64,000 nucleotides of DNA from Puia sp963703355 (GCA_963703355.1 OY969813.1:558001-622000); one strand, 5' to 3'; counted from the first letter of the stretch, positions 17,182 to 26,905 are shown. Translations and numbers: made by a program. The notes: generated from the letters alone by a model not told the origin.

Positions 17182-20028
17182 ATGAATCGTTTCCATTACC
17201 TGTTCGCCTTTGTTTTTATTTTTACCGGCCAGGTCAATGCCCAGATTTTTGGAGGAACTCCTCCCTCTGTTAAATGGAAAGTTGTTCATACAGTTCCAGC
17301 AAATATCATTTATCCTCCGGGCCTGGATAGCGAAGCACGTGAAGTTGCTTTTTTAGTTTCTGCACTCAGCAAATCTACGCTGGCCACCATTGGAAATCAG
17401 CAACGATCGATTGACATCGTGTTTCATAACCTCACCACCATTTCCAATGGATACGTACAACTGGCACCTTTCCGTAGTGAATTTCAGTTAACTCCGGAAC
17501 AAAATAGCTTTGACCTGGGAAGTCTGCCCTGGCACCAGACACTCGCAATTCACGAATATCGCCACGTACAGCAATACAATAATTTTCGAGTGGGTTTATC
17601 GAAAGCATTTTACATACTATTCGGACAGGATGGACTCGCATTTGCAAACAGTCTTTCTGTCCCCAACTGGTTCTTCGAAGGGGACGCAGTGTTTCAGGAG
17701 ACACTGGTTAGTCAGCAGGGTAGAGGGCGTTTACCACTTTTTCTTACCGGCTTTGAGGCGTTATGGGTTTCGCAGAAGAATTATTCCTGGATGAAACTTC
17801 GCAATGGTTCTTATCGTGATTATACGCCGGATTGGTATCCGTTAGGATATATGATGGTTGCCTACGGAAGAGAACAGTATGGTCCATTTTTTTGGGATAA
17901 AGTTGCAGGGGAAGCCGCCGCATTTAAGGGGTTTTTCTTTCCACTCCAAAAAGCAATTCGGCGAAACACAGGTATATCCTTCGATACATTTCATGATCGG
18001 GCAATGTCCTATTTTAAAAACCAGTTAACCCAAAACGCGTACACTAGTCCTGAAGCTGATTACGGTAAAAAAATGCACCACTTCGTAGCTGACGAAGTTT
18101 TTCCGCAATTCACCGACAGCAACCATCTTATTTTTCTGAACAGTAGTTACACGAAGCCACCTGAATTTGTTTTACAAGAAACGGGTAAGGAAAAACTCAC
18201 CCGGTTAAAATTCCAGTCTGTTGCACTGGATGAAACGTTTAGCTATCGAGATCGCAGGATAGTGTATACCGGCTATGAGCCTGACCTGCGCTGGGGATGG
18301 CAGGACTATTCTGTACTGCGCTTGATCAATCTCGATACAAAAAAAGATGTTCGTCTCACTGGCAAAACAAAATATTTTGCTCCGGACATTTCTTTCGACG
18401 GAAAATCGATTGTAGCGGTAAATATGGCGAAAACAGGAAAGAGTTCGCTGGATATCTTGGATATTTCAAATGGGAAAATAATATGGCAGATTCCCAATCC
18501 CGACAATCTCATATACACTTATCCCAAATTCTTCTCAGCCAATACGGTAATTTCTGCTGTGCGGAATAAACGAGGTCAGATGGCATTGATGCAAATTGAA
18601 GTTCCTTCTGGTAATCAGCAAATATTGGTGGACTGGTCCATGCAGCCGATCGGTTTTGTTTCCGTTAAGGATGACCGGATATATTTTACACGCACTTTTC
18701 AGGAACAGGACCAGGGATTTTATCTAAAAGACAGTCAAATATATCCGATGAACAAAGATGCGAGTGCGGGCAATTATCAGTTGTCTGCCTCGTCTGGAAA
18801 ATTAACCTGGAGCAGTTTCACCAGTGCCGGATACCGGATGGAAACAGCTGATGAAAAAAATGCATTCAATAAGAAGCCCATTGAATTTCCTGCATTGGAT
18901 ACATCTGAAAAACATCTTGTTTTTGCACTCGATCGTCCACCGTTCCAAATACCGTTTCCCATACCGGATACGAGTTTCCCTGTGAAACATTATAATGCAT
19001 TCACCCATATCTTTAATTTTTACAGCTGGAGACCTTATGTAAACGATCCGAATTATCAGCTGGCACTGCTCGGGCAAAATGTATTGAATACATTCCAGTC
19101 GGAGATATTTATTGGTTACAATAGAAACGAAGAATCTAAAAATACCGGCATGGATTTTACCTATGGCGGATTGTTTCCTTTTCTAAATATCGGAGCAGAA
19201 TATATCATCGATCGAAACGGTTATTATGGAAATCAGAAAATATATTGGAATGAATTGCTGAGTTATGCCGGATTTTCGATTCCCCTGAATCTCAGCAGGG
19301 GCAGATGGTTGACCAGTCTGGAAGGCGGAAGTAATATAACTTATCATCAGCAATATTTTCAGGGTTCTATTAAAGACAGTATAAAAAACACATCGTATTT
19401 AAGTCTCGATCCACAAATATTATTTACCCATCAGCTTCAAACTGCGAGACTTCAAATATATCCGTCCTTTGCGCAGACACTCTTGTTGCAATACGACCAG
19501 GCCATTACTAATATTTCAGGGAAGCAGTTACTTGCATCCGCCAGTTTTTATTTCCCGGGATTTATATCAACGCACAGTGTAGTATTAAATACGTCTTTTC
19601 AGCAGCGCGATTCGTTAAATCAGGTAAGATTCTCCAACAATTTTCCCTTTGCGAGAGGATATACCGCTGTCAATTTCTATCAGATGTATACTGTTGGTAT
19701 CAATTATAATTTACCACTGGTATATCCCGACTGGGGCTTTGCGAATATGATTTATTTTTTCAGGATACGTGCCAATGCCTATTACGATTATACGGGTGTT
19801 CCATTCTATGCGACAAATGGTCCAGGTGTACAAACAGAATACCGTTCTGCAGGTATCGAAATTTATTTTGACACCCAATGGTGGAATCAGTTGCCATTAA
19901 GTTTTGGTATCCGATACAGTCGTCTCCTTGATCCTGACTATGCGGGGAGGGGACCCAATCAATGGGAGTTGATACTACCGTTGAATATCCTTGACAAAGG
20001 TTATAGCAACCACGTCAGCAATCCATAG
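17182..20028 (+). CDS. Large secreted protein: HExxH peptidase-like, beta-propeller-like and outer-membrane barrel-like regions
   Basis: A 948-residue protein with a signal peptide (cleaved near NAQIF). Residues 50-270 look like a gluzincin metallopeptidase: HEYRH at 124-128 fits HExxH, and WFFEGDAVFQE (Glu166) resembles the third-ligand region of the peptidase MA group. Residues about 290-600 have repeated short strands like a TolB/WD40 propeller (for example FAPDISFDGKSIVAVNM). Residues about 640-948 have alternating aromatic-rich strands, as in an outer-membrane barrel, ending near the C-terminus. I do not know a characterised member; protease activity is inferred. Confidence 0.7.
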   Translation: MNRFHYLFAFVFIFTGQVNAQIFGGTPPSVKWKVVHTVPANIIYPPGLDSEAREVAFLVSALSKSTLATIGNQQRSIDIVFHNLTTISNGYVQLAPFRSEFQLTPEQNSFDLGSLPWHQTLAIHEYRHVQQYNNFRVGLSKAFYILFGQDGLAFANSLSVPNWFFEGDAVFQETLVSQQGRGRLPLFLTGFEALWVSQKNYSWMKLRNGSYRDYTPDWYPLGYMMVAYGREQYGPFFWDKVAGEAAAFKGFFFPLQKAIRRNTGISFDTFHDRAMSYFKNQLTQNAYTSPEADYGKKMHHFVADEVFPQFTDSNHLIFLNSSYTKPPEFVLQETGKEKLTRLKFQSVALDETFSYRDRRIVYTGYEPDLRWGWQDYSVLRLINLDTKKDVRLTGKTKYFAPDISFDGKSIVAVNMAKTGKSSLDILDISNGKIIWQIPNPDNLIYTYPKFFSANTVISAVRNKRGQMALMQIEVPSGNQQILVDWSMQPIGFVSVKDDRIYFTRTFQEQDQGFYLKDSQIYPMNKDASAGNYQLSASSGKLTWSSFTSAGYRMETADEKNAFNKKPIEFPALDTSEKHLVFALDRPPFQIPFPIPDTSFPVKHYNAFTHIFNFYSWRPYVNDPNYQLALLGQNVLNTFQSEIFIGYNRNEESKNTGMDFTYGGLFPFLNIGAEYIIDRNGYYGNQKIYWNELLSYAGFSIPLNLSRGRWLTSLEGGSNITYHQQYFQGSIKDSIKNTSYLSLDPQILFTHQLQTARLQIYPSFAQTLLLQYDQAITNISGKQLLASASFYFPGFISTHSVVLNTSFQQRDSLNQVRFSNNFPFARGYTAVNFYQMYTVGINYNLPLVYPDWGFANMIYFFRIRANAYYDYTGVPFYATNGPGVQTEYRSAGIEIYFDTQWWNQLPLSFGIRYSRLLDPDYAGRGPNQWELILPLNILDKGYSNHVSNP

Positions 20029-20036
20029 AAAGATCG

Positions 20037-20066
20037 TTGACCATCCCACAGAACTTCGTAATTTTG
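20037..20066 (+). promoter_or_regulatory. Probable prfC promoter
   Basis: TAATTTTG at 20059-20066 fits TAnnTTTG exactly, with TTG at 20037-20039 exactly 19 bases upstream, matching the Bacteroidota -33/-7 arrangement. The ATG of prfC is 36 bases downstream. Confidence 0.65.
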
Positions 20067-20101
20067 CGCGCTTCCGGAGAATGTAGATCCGGCTTTACTT
20101 T

Positions 20102-21688
20102 ATGAGCAACAAAACAGAAATAGAAAAAAGAAGAACCTTTGCCATTATATCTCATCCGGATGCAGGGAAGACAACGCTGACAGAAAAATTTCTGTTATTT
20201 GGCGGAGCCATCCAGACAGCAGGAGCGGTAAAAAGTAATAAAATCAGAAAATACGCAACGAGTGACTTCATGGAAATTGAACGTCAGAGAGGTATCTCCG
20301 TTGCTACGTCCGTGATGAGCTTTCAATATAAAGACAAACTCATTAACCTACTGGACACGCCGGGTCACAAAGACTTTGCCGAAGACACCTACAGAACCCT
20401 AACTGCAGTTGATAGTGTTATCCTCGTGATCGACAGTGTGAACGGAGTAGAAGAGCAGACTCGAAAGCTAACGGAAGTATGCCGGATGCGCGATACACCC
20501 ATCATTGTTTTCGTTAATAAAATGGATCGTGACGGCAAGAACAGGTTCGAGTTGATGGAAGAAATTGAAAACGAACTGCACATCAAACTACATCCGCTCA
20601 CCTGGCCTATTAACAACGGAAAGGATTTTAAAGGAGTTTACAATCTGCACGACAAAAATTTAATTCTTTTTACAGCCAATACAAAAGCTTCCGACGAAGA
20701 TGTAGTTCAGATTCGTGATCTGGGAGATTCTTTACTCGATGAAAAACTGGGAGAGAAAGATGCATCGGTTCTTCGTGAAGACGTTGAATTGGTAGACGGT
20801 GTTTACGGGCCGTTAAATAAAGAAGATTATCTCAACGGAAAAATCGCACCCGTGTTTTTTGGATCTGCCATAAATAATTTTGGTGTGCGTGAAATGCTGG
20901 ACAGCTTTATCCGGATCGCTCCGGTGCCTCAATGCAGACCAACCACTGCGGGTGATGTTTGTCCTGAGAATGAGAAATTCAGTGGGTTCGTATTCAAAAT
21001 TCATGCGAATCTGGATCCAAGGCATCGGGATCGTATTGCATTCATCAGGGCCTGCAGTGGAAAATTTGAACGGAATAAATATTTTCATCATGTGCGTCTA
21101 AACAAAGACGTTCGTTTCAGCAATCCGTATAGTTTCCTCGCACGTGATAAAGATGTTATAGAAGAAGCGTATCCGGGTGATGTGGTAGGTCTTTTCGATA
21201 CAGGCAATTTTAAAATCGGAGACACCATAACCGAAGGAGCTAATTTCTATTTTACGGGTATACCTTCGTTCTCACCTGAAATATTCAAGGAAGTGCAGAA
21301 CAAGGATCCGATGAAAACGAAGCAGTTGGAAAAAGGCTTACTGCAACTGACTGACGAAGGTGTGGCACAACTTTTTACCCAGTTTGGCGGAAACAAAAAA
21401 ATAATCGGATGTGTTGGTGAGCTTCAGTTTGAAGTCATACAATACCGACTGCTGCACGAATATTCTGCTTCTGTTCAGTTCAATACAATGCCTTTTTTCA
21501 AAGCCTGCTGGATCACCAGTAAAGACGAAAAAAAACTAGTTGACTTCGCACGTTTCAAACAAAATAATATCGCCGAAGACAAAGACGGTCAAATGGTATA
21601 CCTCGCGCAAAGTGAATGGTTTTTAAAAACCGAAATCAGTAATAATCCCGAGATTGAGTTTCACTATACGTCGGAGATCCACAAATAG
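20102..21688 (+). CDS. prfC: Peptide chain release factor 3 (RF3)
   Basis: Translational GTPase that recycles RF1/RF2 from the ribosome after termination. Length 528 residues is normal. GTPase motifs are clear: G1 HPDAGKTTLTEK (about 18-29), the switch I region KYATSDFMEIERQRGISV, G3 DTPGH and G4 NKMD. The C-terminal RF3 domains follow, with GCVGELQFEVIQYRL. A good promoter precedes it, and an octamer array starts about 12 bases after its TAG stop. Confidence 0.97.
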   Translation: MSNKTEIEKRRTFAIISHPDAGKTTLTEKFLLFGGAIQTAGAVKSNKIRKYATSDFMEIERQRGISVATSVMSFQYKDKLINLLDTPGHKDFAEDTYRTLTAVDSVILVIDSVNGVEEQTRKLTEVCRMRDTPIIVFVNKMDRDGKNRFELMEEIENELHIKLHPLTWPINNGKDFKGVYNLHDKNLILFTANTKASDEDVVQIRDLGDSLLDEKLGEKDASVLREDVELVDGVYGPLNKEDYLNGKIAPVFFGSAINNFGVREMLDSFIRIAPVPQCRPTTAGDVCPENEKFSGFVFKIHANLDPRHRDRIAFIRACSGKFERNKYFHHVRLNKDVRFSNPYSFLARDKDVIEEAYPGDVVGLFDTGNFKIGDTITEGANFYFTGIPSFSPEIFKEVQNKDPMKTKQLEKGLLQLTDEGVAQLFTQFGGNKKIIGCVGELQFEVIQYRLLHEYSASVQFNTMPFFKACWITSKDEKKLVDFARFKQNNIAEDKDGQMVYLAQSEWFLKTEISNNPEIEFHYTSEIHK

Positions 21689-21699
21689 CGCGGGAATTA

Positions 21700-21734
21700 T
21701 AAAAGTATAGGAGTATAAGAGTATAAGAGTAACG
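21700..21734. repeat. Period-8 array (AAGAGTAT type), left of the four-helix-bundle gene
   Basis: Four consecutive octamers of the form AAGAGTAT follow the prfC stop. Their reverse complement occurs in the array at 22173-22217, so the two flank the gene at 21817 as inverted repeats with more than 18 identical bases. Confidence 0.85.
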
Positions 21735-21816
21735 TTTTTTTCTTACTAATTAGGAGTGAAATACCCATTAAAGGTCAAATGGAATCGATCAATTTCAAGT
21801 CTTTAGACTATGAATT

Positions 21817-22170
21817 ATGATTCGACGACATGGGCCCATTGTACAAAAATCATTGACTTTTGCAATTGCGATCATCGGCTTGTGTGATATTCTTTCAGAA
21901 AAGAGGAAGTTTATTATTGCCAATCAACTACTAAAATCCGGAACTTCAATCGGAGCACAGATTTTTGAAGCCCAATATTCAGAAAGTCGAATAGATTTCA
22001 TACACAAAATGAAAATTGCGCAAAAAGAGGCAAATGAAACGTTGTATTGGCTTATTTTATGCGAGAAAATGGAAGAGATAAAAGTCCAGCATGAGATTTC
22101 AAGCATATTAAATGAAATTTTGGCACTCCTTTCCAAAATTATTGTTACGAGTAAGAAAAACTTAACCTAA
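21817..22170 (+). CDS. Four-helix-bundle protein (S23/IVP family)
   Basis: A 117-residue all-helical protein of the family first seen in intervening sequences of 23S rRNA genes and also common as a free-standing gene in Bacteroidota. Hallmarks are KSLTFAIAIIGL, QLLKSGTSIGAQIFEAQYS and DFIHKMKIAQKEANETLYWL. Function is unknown. It is inserted between prfC and purB and is flanked by inverted octamer arrays, which suggests it moved in as a small cassette. Confidence 0.9.
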   Translation: MIRRHGPIVQKSLTFAIAIIGLCDILSEKRKFIIANQLLKSGTSIGAQIFEAQYSESRIDFIHKMKIAQKEANETLYWLILCEKMEEIKVQHEISSILNEILALLSKIIVTSKKNLT

Positions 22171-22172
22171 CA

Positions 22173-22217
22173 ATCTTATACTCTTATACTCTTATACTTA
22201 TTATACTTCTTATACTA
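22173..22217. repeat. Period-8 array (TCTTATAC type), right of the four-helix-bundle gene
   Basis: About five units of TCTTATAC type, the last two slightly expanded to nine bases. It begins right after the stop of the four-helix-bundle gene and supplies the TAG stop of purB on the other strand. Confidence 0.85.
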
Positions 22218-23558
22218 CTTCAGCCTCACCCCCGTGTAGTTGTGCGGACTAATCTTCTTCAGTTCCTTTTTTACCACGGAAGCAATTTTAAGTCCGTCGA
22301 TGAACTCGTGAATCGACTGTTTGGTGATTCCGTTTTTGCCTCTTGTCAGTTCTTTCAGTGCTTCGTAAGGACTGGGATATTCTTCTCTTCTTAAAATAGT
22401 TTGAATGGCTTCGGCCACGACGGCCCAGTTATTATCGAGGTCGCCTGCAAGTTTATCAGGATTCAATACAAGTTTTGCAAGGCCTCTTTCGATCGATTTC
22501 AATGCAAGAATAGTGTGGGCGAAGGGTACACCGATACTTCGTAAAGTAGTCGAATCTGTCAGATCACGCTGCAGACGTGATACCGGGAGTTTGGAGGATA
22601 AATATTCAAAGGTTGCATTGGCGATTCCAAGATTACCTTCTGCATTTTCAAAATCTATAGGATTTACTTTGTGCGGCATGGCGGAAGATCCGATTTCACC
22701 TTCTTTTACTTTCTGTTTAAAATAATCTATGGAAATATAAGTCCACAAGTCCCGGCAAAAATCTATTAAGATGGTATTTATTCTTTTTATACTATCGAAC
22801 TGGGCGGCCAGCAGGTCGTAGTGCTCGATTTGCGTGGTGAATTGTTGTCTTTTAAGTTCCAGTTTTTTCTCAACAAACTCATTGCCGAGTTTAGTCCAGT
22901 CACGGTTTGGGAAAGCGACAAAATGTGCATTGAAGTTTCCCGTTGCACCTCCAAATTTGGCAGTAAAAGGAATTTGTATGAGAAGTTCTATCTGGTTTTG
23001 CATTCTTTCAACATATACCATCATTTCCTTACCCAGTGTGGTTGGTGATGCCGCCTGTCCGTGCGTTCTGGCCAGCATGGGCGTATTCCGCCACTGATTT
23101 GCAAGAATACTAAGCTGTTTCTTCAAATTTAACACGAAGGGCAGATATTCGATCTCCAGTGCATGTTTCCAAAGCAAAGGAATGGCGGTATTATTGATAT
23201 CCTGGGAAGTGAGTCCAAAATGAATCCATTCTTTTACCTCGGCGTCTTTGGTGTCGATCAGCTTAGATTTAAGGAAATATTCTACCGCTTTTACGTCGTG
23301 ATTCGTTGTCTTCTCAATTTTTTTTACCTCCAATGCGTCTTCGATCGTGAATTTGTCCACAAGACTCAACAGGTGTTTCTTCGTTTCAGAAGAAAGGGGA
23401 AAAAATTTCTTTTCGGAAAGAAAGATAAAATAGGAAACTTCCACATGAATTCGGTATTTAATCAAGGCATATTCTGAGAAATACTCTCCCAATTGTTGCA
23501 ATTGATTTCTATATCGCCCGTCAAGGGGTGAAATCGCTGTTAGTGGATGAAGTTCCAT
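22215..23558 (-). CDS. purB: Adenylosuccinate lyase
   Basis: Fumarase-superfamily enzyme that acts twice in purine synthesis, on SAICAR and on adenylosuccinate, releasing fumarate. The 447-residue chain shows the signature GSSAMPHKVNPIDFENAEGN with the catalytic-loop Ser, LARTHGQAASPTTLGKE with the general acid His, and an N-terminal region LTAISPLDGRYRNQL typical of the longer E. coli-like type. It is divergent from mqnA. A minus-strand TAAATTTG (23609-23616) is a likely -7 element. Confidence 0.97.
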   Translation of the reverse strand: MELHPLTAISPLDGRYRNQLQQLGEYFSEYALIKYRIHVEVSYFIFLSEKKFFPLSSETKKHLLSLVDKFTIEDALEVKKIEKTTNHDVKAVEYFLKSKLIDTKDAEVKEWIHFGLTSQDINNTAIPLLWKHALEIEYLPFVLNLKKQLSILANQWRNTPMLARTHGQAASPTTLGKEMMVYVERMQNQIELLIQIPFTAKFGGATGNFNAHFVAFPNRDWTKLGNEFVEKKLELKRQQFTTQIEHYDLLAAQFDSIKRINTILIDFCRDLWTYISIDYFKQKVKEGEIGSSAMPHKVNPIDFENAEGNLGIANATFEYLSSKLPVSRLQRDLTDSTTLRSIGVPFAHTILALKSIERGLAKLVLNPDKLAGDLDNNWAVVAEAIQTILRREEYPSPYEALKELTRGKNGITKQSIHEFIDGLKIASVVKKELKKISPHNYTGVRLK

Positions 23559-23627
23559 ATACTCGTTGCAAGTAGGGATTATTTAGATGCCTTACCTACA
23601 TTTGCAGCCAAATTTAAACTAATCGCG

Positions 23628-24407
23628 TTGGACAGAAAAATAAGGGTCGGTGCCGTAAGCTATTTGAATACCAAACCGCTGCTCTATGGAATACAAAACT
23701 CACCGATAATTGAGGAAATTTTGTTAATAGAGGAATATCCTGCAAGAATTGCCGAGAAACTTCTGAAAGATGAAATAGATATTGGTTTGGTGCCGGTAGC
23801 TTTAATTCCTGAAATGAAGGAATTTCATATCTGTACAAATTATTGTATTGGTAGTAACGGGGCTGTTGCGTCGGTTTGTTTATTCAGCGAAGTTCCTTTG
23901 GATGAAATAAAAACGGTGATGCTGGACTACCAGAGCAGGACCTCGGTATTGCTTGCCGAGATTTTATTTGAAAAACACTGGAAACAAAAACCTGTATTCG
24001 TACAAGCTGGCCCTGATTTTATAAATGAAATTGGCGGGACCAATGCGGCTGTGGTAATTGGAGATCGCGCACTTCGGCAAAGAGCCGTATCAGCTTTCAC
24101 CTTTGATTTAGGCGAAGCATGGAAAGAAATGACAGGATTGCCTTTTGTGTTTGCAGCATGGATTAGCAATAAAAAGCTCGAAAATTCCTGGATAGAACGA
24201 TTTAATGAGGCAAACGCTTTTGGAGTTCAACACATCTCTACAGTACTGGGAAAAATAACGGATCATTTTTTTGATTTCGAACGGTATTATACAAAGCATC
24301 TCAATTATGTATTGGATGAAAATAAGTTGAAAGGCTTGAATCTTTTTCTACGTTTATTAGCGGATAAGAAGAAGGTTTCCTTTCCTGAAAATGTTCCCGC
24401 ACAATGA
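23628..24407 (+). CDS. mqnA: Chorismate dehydratase, futalosine menaquinone pathway
   Basis: First enzyme of the futalosine route to menaquinone, dehydrating chorismate to 3-enolpyruvylbenzoate. The start of the domain, RKIRVGAVSYLNTKPLLYG, and the solute-binding-like motifs EIDIGLVPVALIPE and LDYQSRTSVLLAEIL are typical. I chose TTG at 23628 (260 residues) because it sits directly before the conserved domain and clears the purB start; an ATG at 23547 would add 27 unrelated residues and overlap purB. The 3' end overlaps the convergent T9SS gene by 51 bases. Confidence 0.9.
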   Translation: MDRKIRVGAVSYLNTKPLLYGIQNSPIIEEILLIEEYPARIAEKLLKDEIDIGLVPVALIPEMKEFHICTNYCIGSNGAVASVCLFSEVPLDEIKTVMLDYQSRTSVLLAEILFEKHWKQKPVFVQAGPDFINEIGGTNAAVVIGDRALRQRAVSAFTFDLGEAWKEMTGLPFVFAAWISNKKLENSWIERFNEANAFGVQHISTVLGKITDHFFDFERYYTKHLNYVLDENKLKGLNLFLRLLADKKKVSFPENVPAQ

Positions 24408-26396
24408 GGTTGCTTTAATGATATAAACAAAACCTCCGCTGTCCTGTTTTTGGCCCTGGAATGTTCCATCCCAGCAATCTGACGGGTTTTTTGTATCAAA
24501 AACACGTTGGCCCCAACGGTTGTAGATGGAAAATTCTAACAACGTCACGCTACCCCAGTTGCGAATTCCAAAACAATCATTGATGCCATCGTTATTTGGG
24601 GTGAAAGCATTGGGAACTGAAAAGGCATTTTCTCCCGTTTCGCTTACTTTAACTGTAATTGAATCATAAGCGAAACAACCATTTGCCGAAATACCTTTTA
24701 CTATGAATTGTGTTGTGACTGCTAACCTCGCCACCGGATTGGCGATATTTGGCTTATCTAAATTCTCATCCGGCAGCCAGCTATAAGATTCGGCTCCTGT
24801 TGCATTTAATTGCGCAGTAAGGGTAGTACAATTAATATCGTTGGACTTTGAAGCAATAACATCCGGGATATCATTGACAGTTACCAGCACATCAAAACTG
24901 GAATCGTATTGCGTACATACCGGATCGGAGATTGAAAGATTATAAGTGATATTTTGATCTGGGGTTGCTACGGGGGCTGGTGCATTGGGATCGTTGAGAA
25001 AACTTGCAGGCGTCCAGATATACTTATTTTTCGGATCATTTCCGCTATTTAAAACAACCGATTGTCCTTTACATACGGATTCGTCGGAAGGTGCCTGAAA
25101 AACAGGCGCTGGAAGTACACTCACCAAAACCGAATCCAACACATCACAATTATTTAAAGTTTTTCCGGCAACATAAAATCGGGTAGTAGTTGCAATTTGT
25201 GCAATGGGATTGGCGATATTAGGATTGTTCAGGTAGGCAGCGGGTGACCAGCTGTAAGTTTGTCCACCAGATACGATTAGTTGCGCCGTTCCATTTTTAC
25301 AAATACTGGTATCGGGTGTAACGGAAAAATTTCCAGGGCTGTAAACGGAAATGGTAGCCTCTTCTGAAGAAATAATGGTACTGCAATTCGCCGCATCCGT
25401 GATTTCAAGCAATGGGTATATGGTAGTCGCTGTCGGATTTACTGGTGGTGCAAAGGCAACCCCATCCTGTATGTTGGCCTGCGAATAATTATTAACCTGG
25501 TCGCTATAATAAATTGTAAACGGAGGGTTTGCGGGTGTGGACGTCGATTGAAATGTGAGCATGCCCGTTTGACCAGGACAAATACTGTTACCGGTAAAAG
25601 TTCCGGTAATCGGGGGACAGCAATCATTGTCAGCAACAAATGAACAAATAGGATTTGTTTGCATTATAGCAGCAGCTCCACCAAGTGTTCCATTCCAGGA
25701 AGGATTCCCCTGCTTGTTTAGCAGGTCATCAAATGTATAATATGCAAGCAGGCCGGGCTGAGCCGTCGGTGTAGGAAGAGAAGTATTCATATAAGCCTGC
25801 AATTGCGCCTGCGTCCTGGCTACATTCCATATTCTCACTTCATTTATATAACCAATTAAGTTTGTGTTATACAGTTCAGCGTTATATAATCCGATTTGAG
25901 TGGGAAAGTCATTTTGGAATAGATTTCCAGTAACGGGCGTTTGTGCGAGGAGAAATCCATTCCTATAGAATTTGAGATTTACTCCGTCGTAGACCAGCGC
26001 CACATGATATACCTTATTTAAATTAATTTCACAAGGTGCCTGCGCAATATGATATACTCCATCGGCAGTGGTGATTTCTGCATCATTGGGACGCAGGAGA
26101 TAGTTAGCATTTACCGGGTCTTTATGTTTTGAAACAAGATCACCAGCGAAAAGAGGACCTCCGGTATAGGGCGATGTCCGGTTAAATATGGCTTCTACTG
26201 TAATTTGATTTCCGGGAACATCCAGATCACCTACTTGAACAAAAGAAGGAAATGAAGGCAGTCCAAGCCAGTTATTGCAGGAAATAAGTGGCTTAGATTC
26301 GCTTAAGGTTTTGTTTTTTGAAGAAACATTTTGACCATAAGCAGCTGTCCCGTAAAATGGTATAATAACAATAATCAGATACCTTAACAACATCAT
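24357..26396 (-). CDS. Type IX-secreted protein with LamG-like domain and CHU_C C-terminus
   Basis: A 679-residue exported protein. After a signal peptide (residues 1-21, cleaved after AYGQ) comes a LamG/concanavalin-like domain (about 45-215, with VYHVALVYDGVNLKFYRNG). Then three Ig/PKD-like repeats follow, each with a shared core such as SWSPAAYLNNPNIANPIA. The last ~85 residues (NAFTPNNDGINDCFGIRNWG to KGNLLLIR) are the gliding-motility-associated type B sorting domain read by the type IX system. It is probably a surface adhesin or glycan binder. The last codons overlap mqnA on the other strand. Confidence 0.88.
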   Translation of the reverse strand: MMLLRYLIIVIIPFYGTAAYGQNVSSKNKTLSESKPLISCNNWLGLPSFPSFVQVGDLDVPGNQITVEAIFNRTSPYTGGPLFAGDLVSKHKDPVNANYLLRPNDAEITTADGVYHIAQAPCEINLNKVYHVALVYDGVNLKFYRNGFLLAQTPVTGNLFQNDFPTQIGLYNAELYNTNLIGYINEVRIWNVARTQAQLQAYMNTSLPTPTAQPGLLAYYTFDDLLNKQGNPSWNGTLGGAAAIMQTNPICSFVADNDCCPPITGTFTGNSICPGQTGMLTFQSTSTPANPPFTIYYSDQVNNYSQANIQDGVAFAPPVNPTATTIYPLLEITDAANCSTIISSEEATISVYSPGNFSVTPDTSICKNGTAQLIVSGGQTYSWSPAAYLNNPNIANPIAQIATTTRFYVAGKTLNNCDVLDSVLVSVLPAPVFQAPSDESVCKGQSVVLNSGNDPKNKYIWTPASFLNDPNAPAPVATPDQNITYNLSISDPVCTQYDSSFDVLVTVNDIPDVIASKSNDINCTTLTAQLNATGAESYSWLPDENLDKPNIANPVARLAVTTQFIVKGISANGCFAYDSITVKVSETGENAFSVPNAFTPNNDGINDCFGIRNWGSVTLLEFSIYNRWGQRVFDTKNPSDCWDGTFQGQKQDSGGFVYIIKATSLCGNIFRKGNLLLIR

Positions 26397-26452
26397 GACA
26401 AACCTAATAAAAGATCTCCTGTTGTTAAAACTTATCCACTTTTAATGTTAAT

Positions 26453-26905
26453 CTAATCACTTTTTGTCACATTAAATGTACCTGTAATGGTGGCACCGGG
26501 ATTTTGCATATTTCCGGTTATCGTTTTAGATGAGGCATTGTATGTGCCTGTACCGGTTTGAATGGCACCAGTCTGACTTAAATTCAAAGTGGTATCGGAA
26601 TAACTGAAATTAGTCCCACTTATCGTGTAAGAACCTTGTCCATAATAAGTGTTGCCATCTGCCCCTGTTCCTTTATGAATAAACGTTCCATCGGGCCTGA
26701 GATCGAAACTAATATAGTATGTCGCGGGAGAACCTGTAACCTGATATGTACCTACCCAAAAACCCACAATAGTCACAGGAGGAACAGTATCAATTACAGT
26801 TTTGACAACGGTGTCTGTGACAGTATTAACCTCCGTTTTTGTGCATGAGGTCGTAACCGAAAAAAAAGAAGCTAGTATTATAAATAAAACAATAGAAATT
26901 CTCAT
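26453..26905 (-). CDS. Hypothetical lipoprotein
   Basis: A 150-residue protein with a lipoprotein signal peptide whose lipobox ends at Cys21 (FSVTTSC). A Thr/Val-rich linker with repeated TDTV-like units (about 25-42) leads to a small beta-rich domain (about 45-150, with FWVGTYQVTG and DGTFIHKG) resembling the lipocalin-like domains common in this phylum. No specific function. It may share a transcript with the T9SS gene 56 bases downstream. Confidence 0.7.
   Translation of the reverse strand: MRISIVLFIILASFFSVTTSCTKTEVNTVTDTVVKTVIDTVPPVTIVGFWVGTYQVTGSPATYYISFDLRPDGTFIHKGTGADGNTYYGQGSYTISGTNFSYSDTTLNLSQTGAIQTGTGTYNASSKTITGNMQNPGATITGTFNVTKSD

Noticed and set aside
23547..23627. Longer start for mqnA at the ATG at 23547
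   Set aside because: It overlaps the start of purB and adds 27 residues not typical of the family; TTG at 23628 directly precedes the conserved domain.
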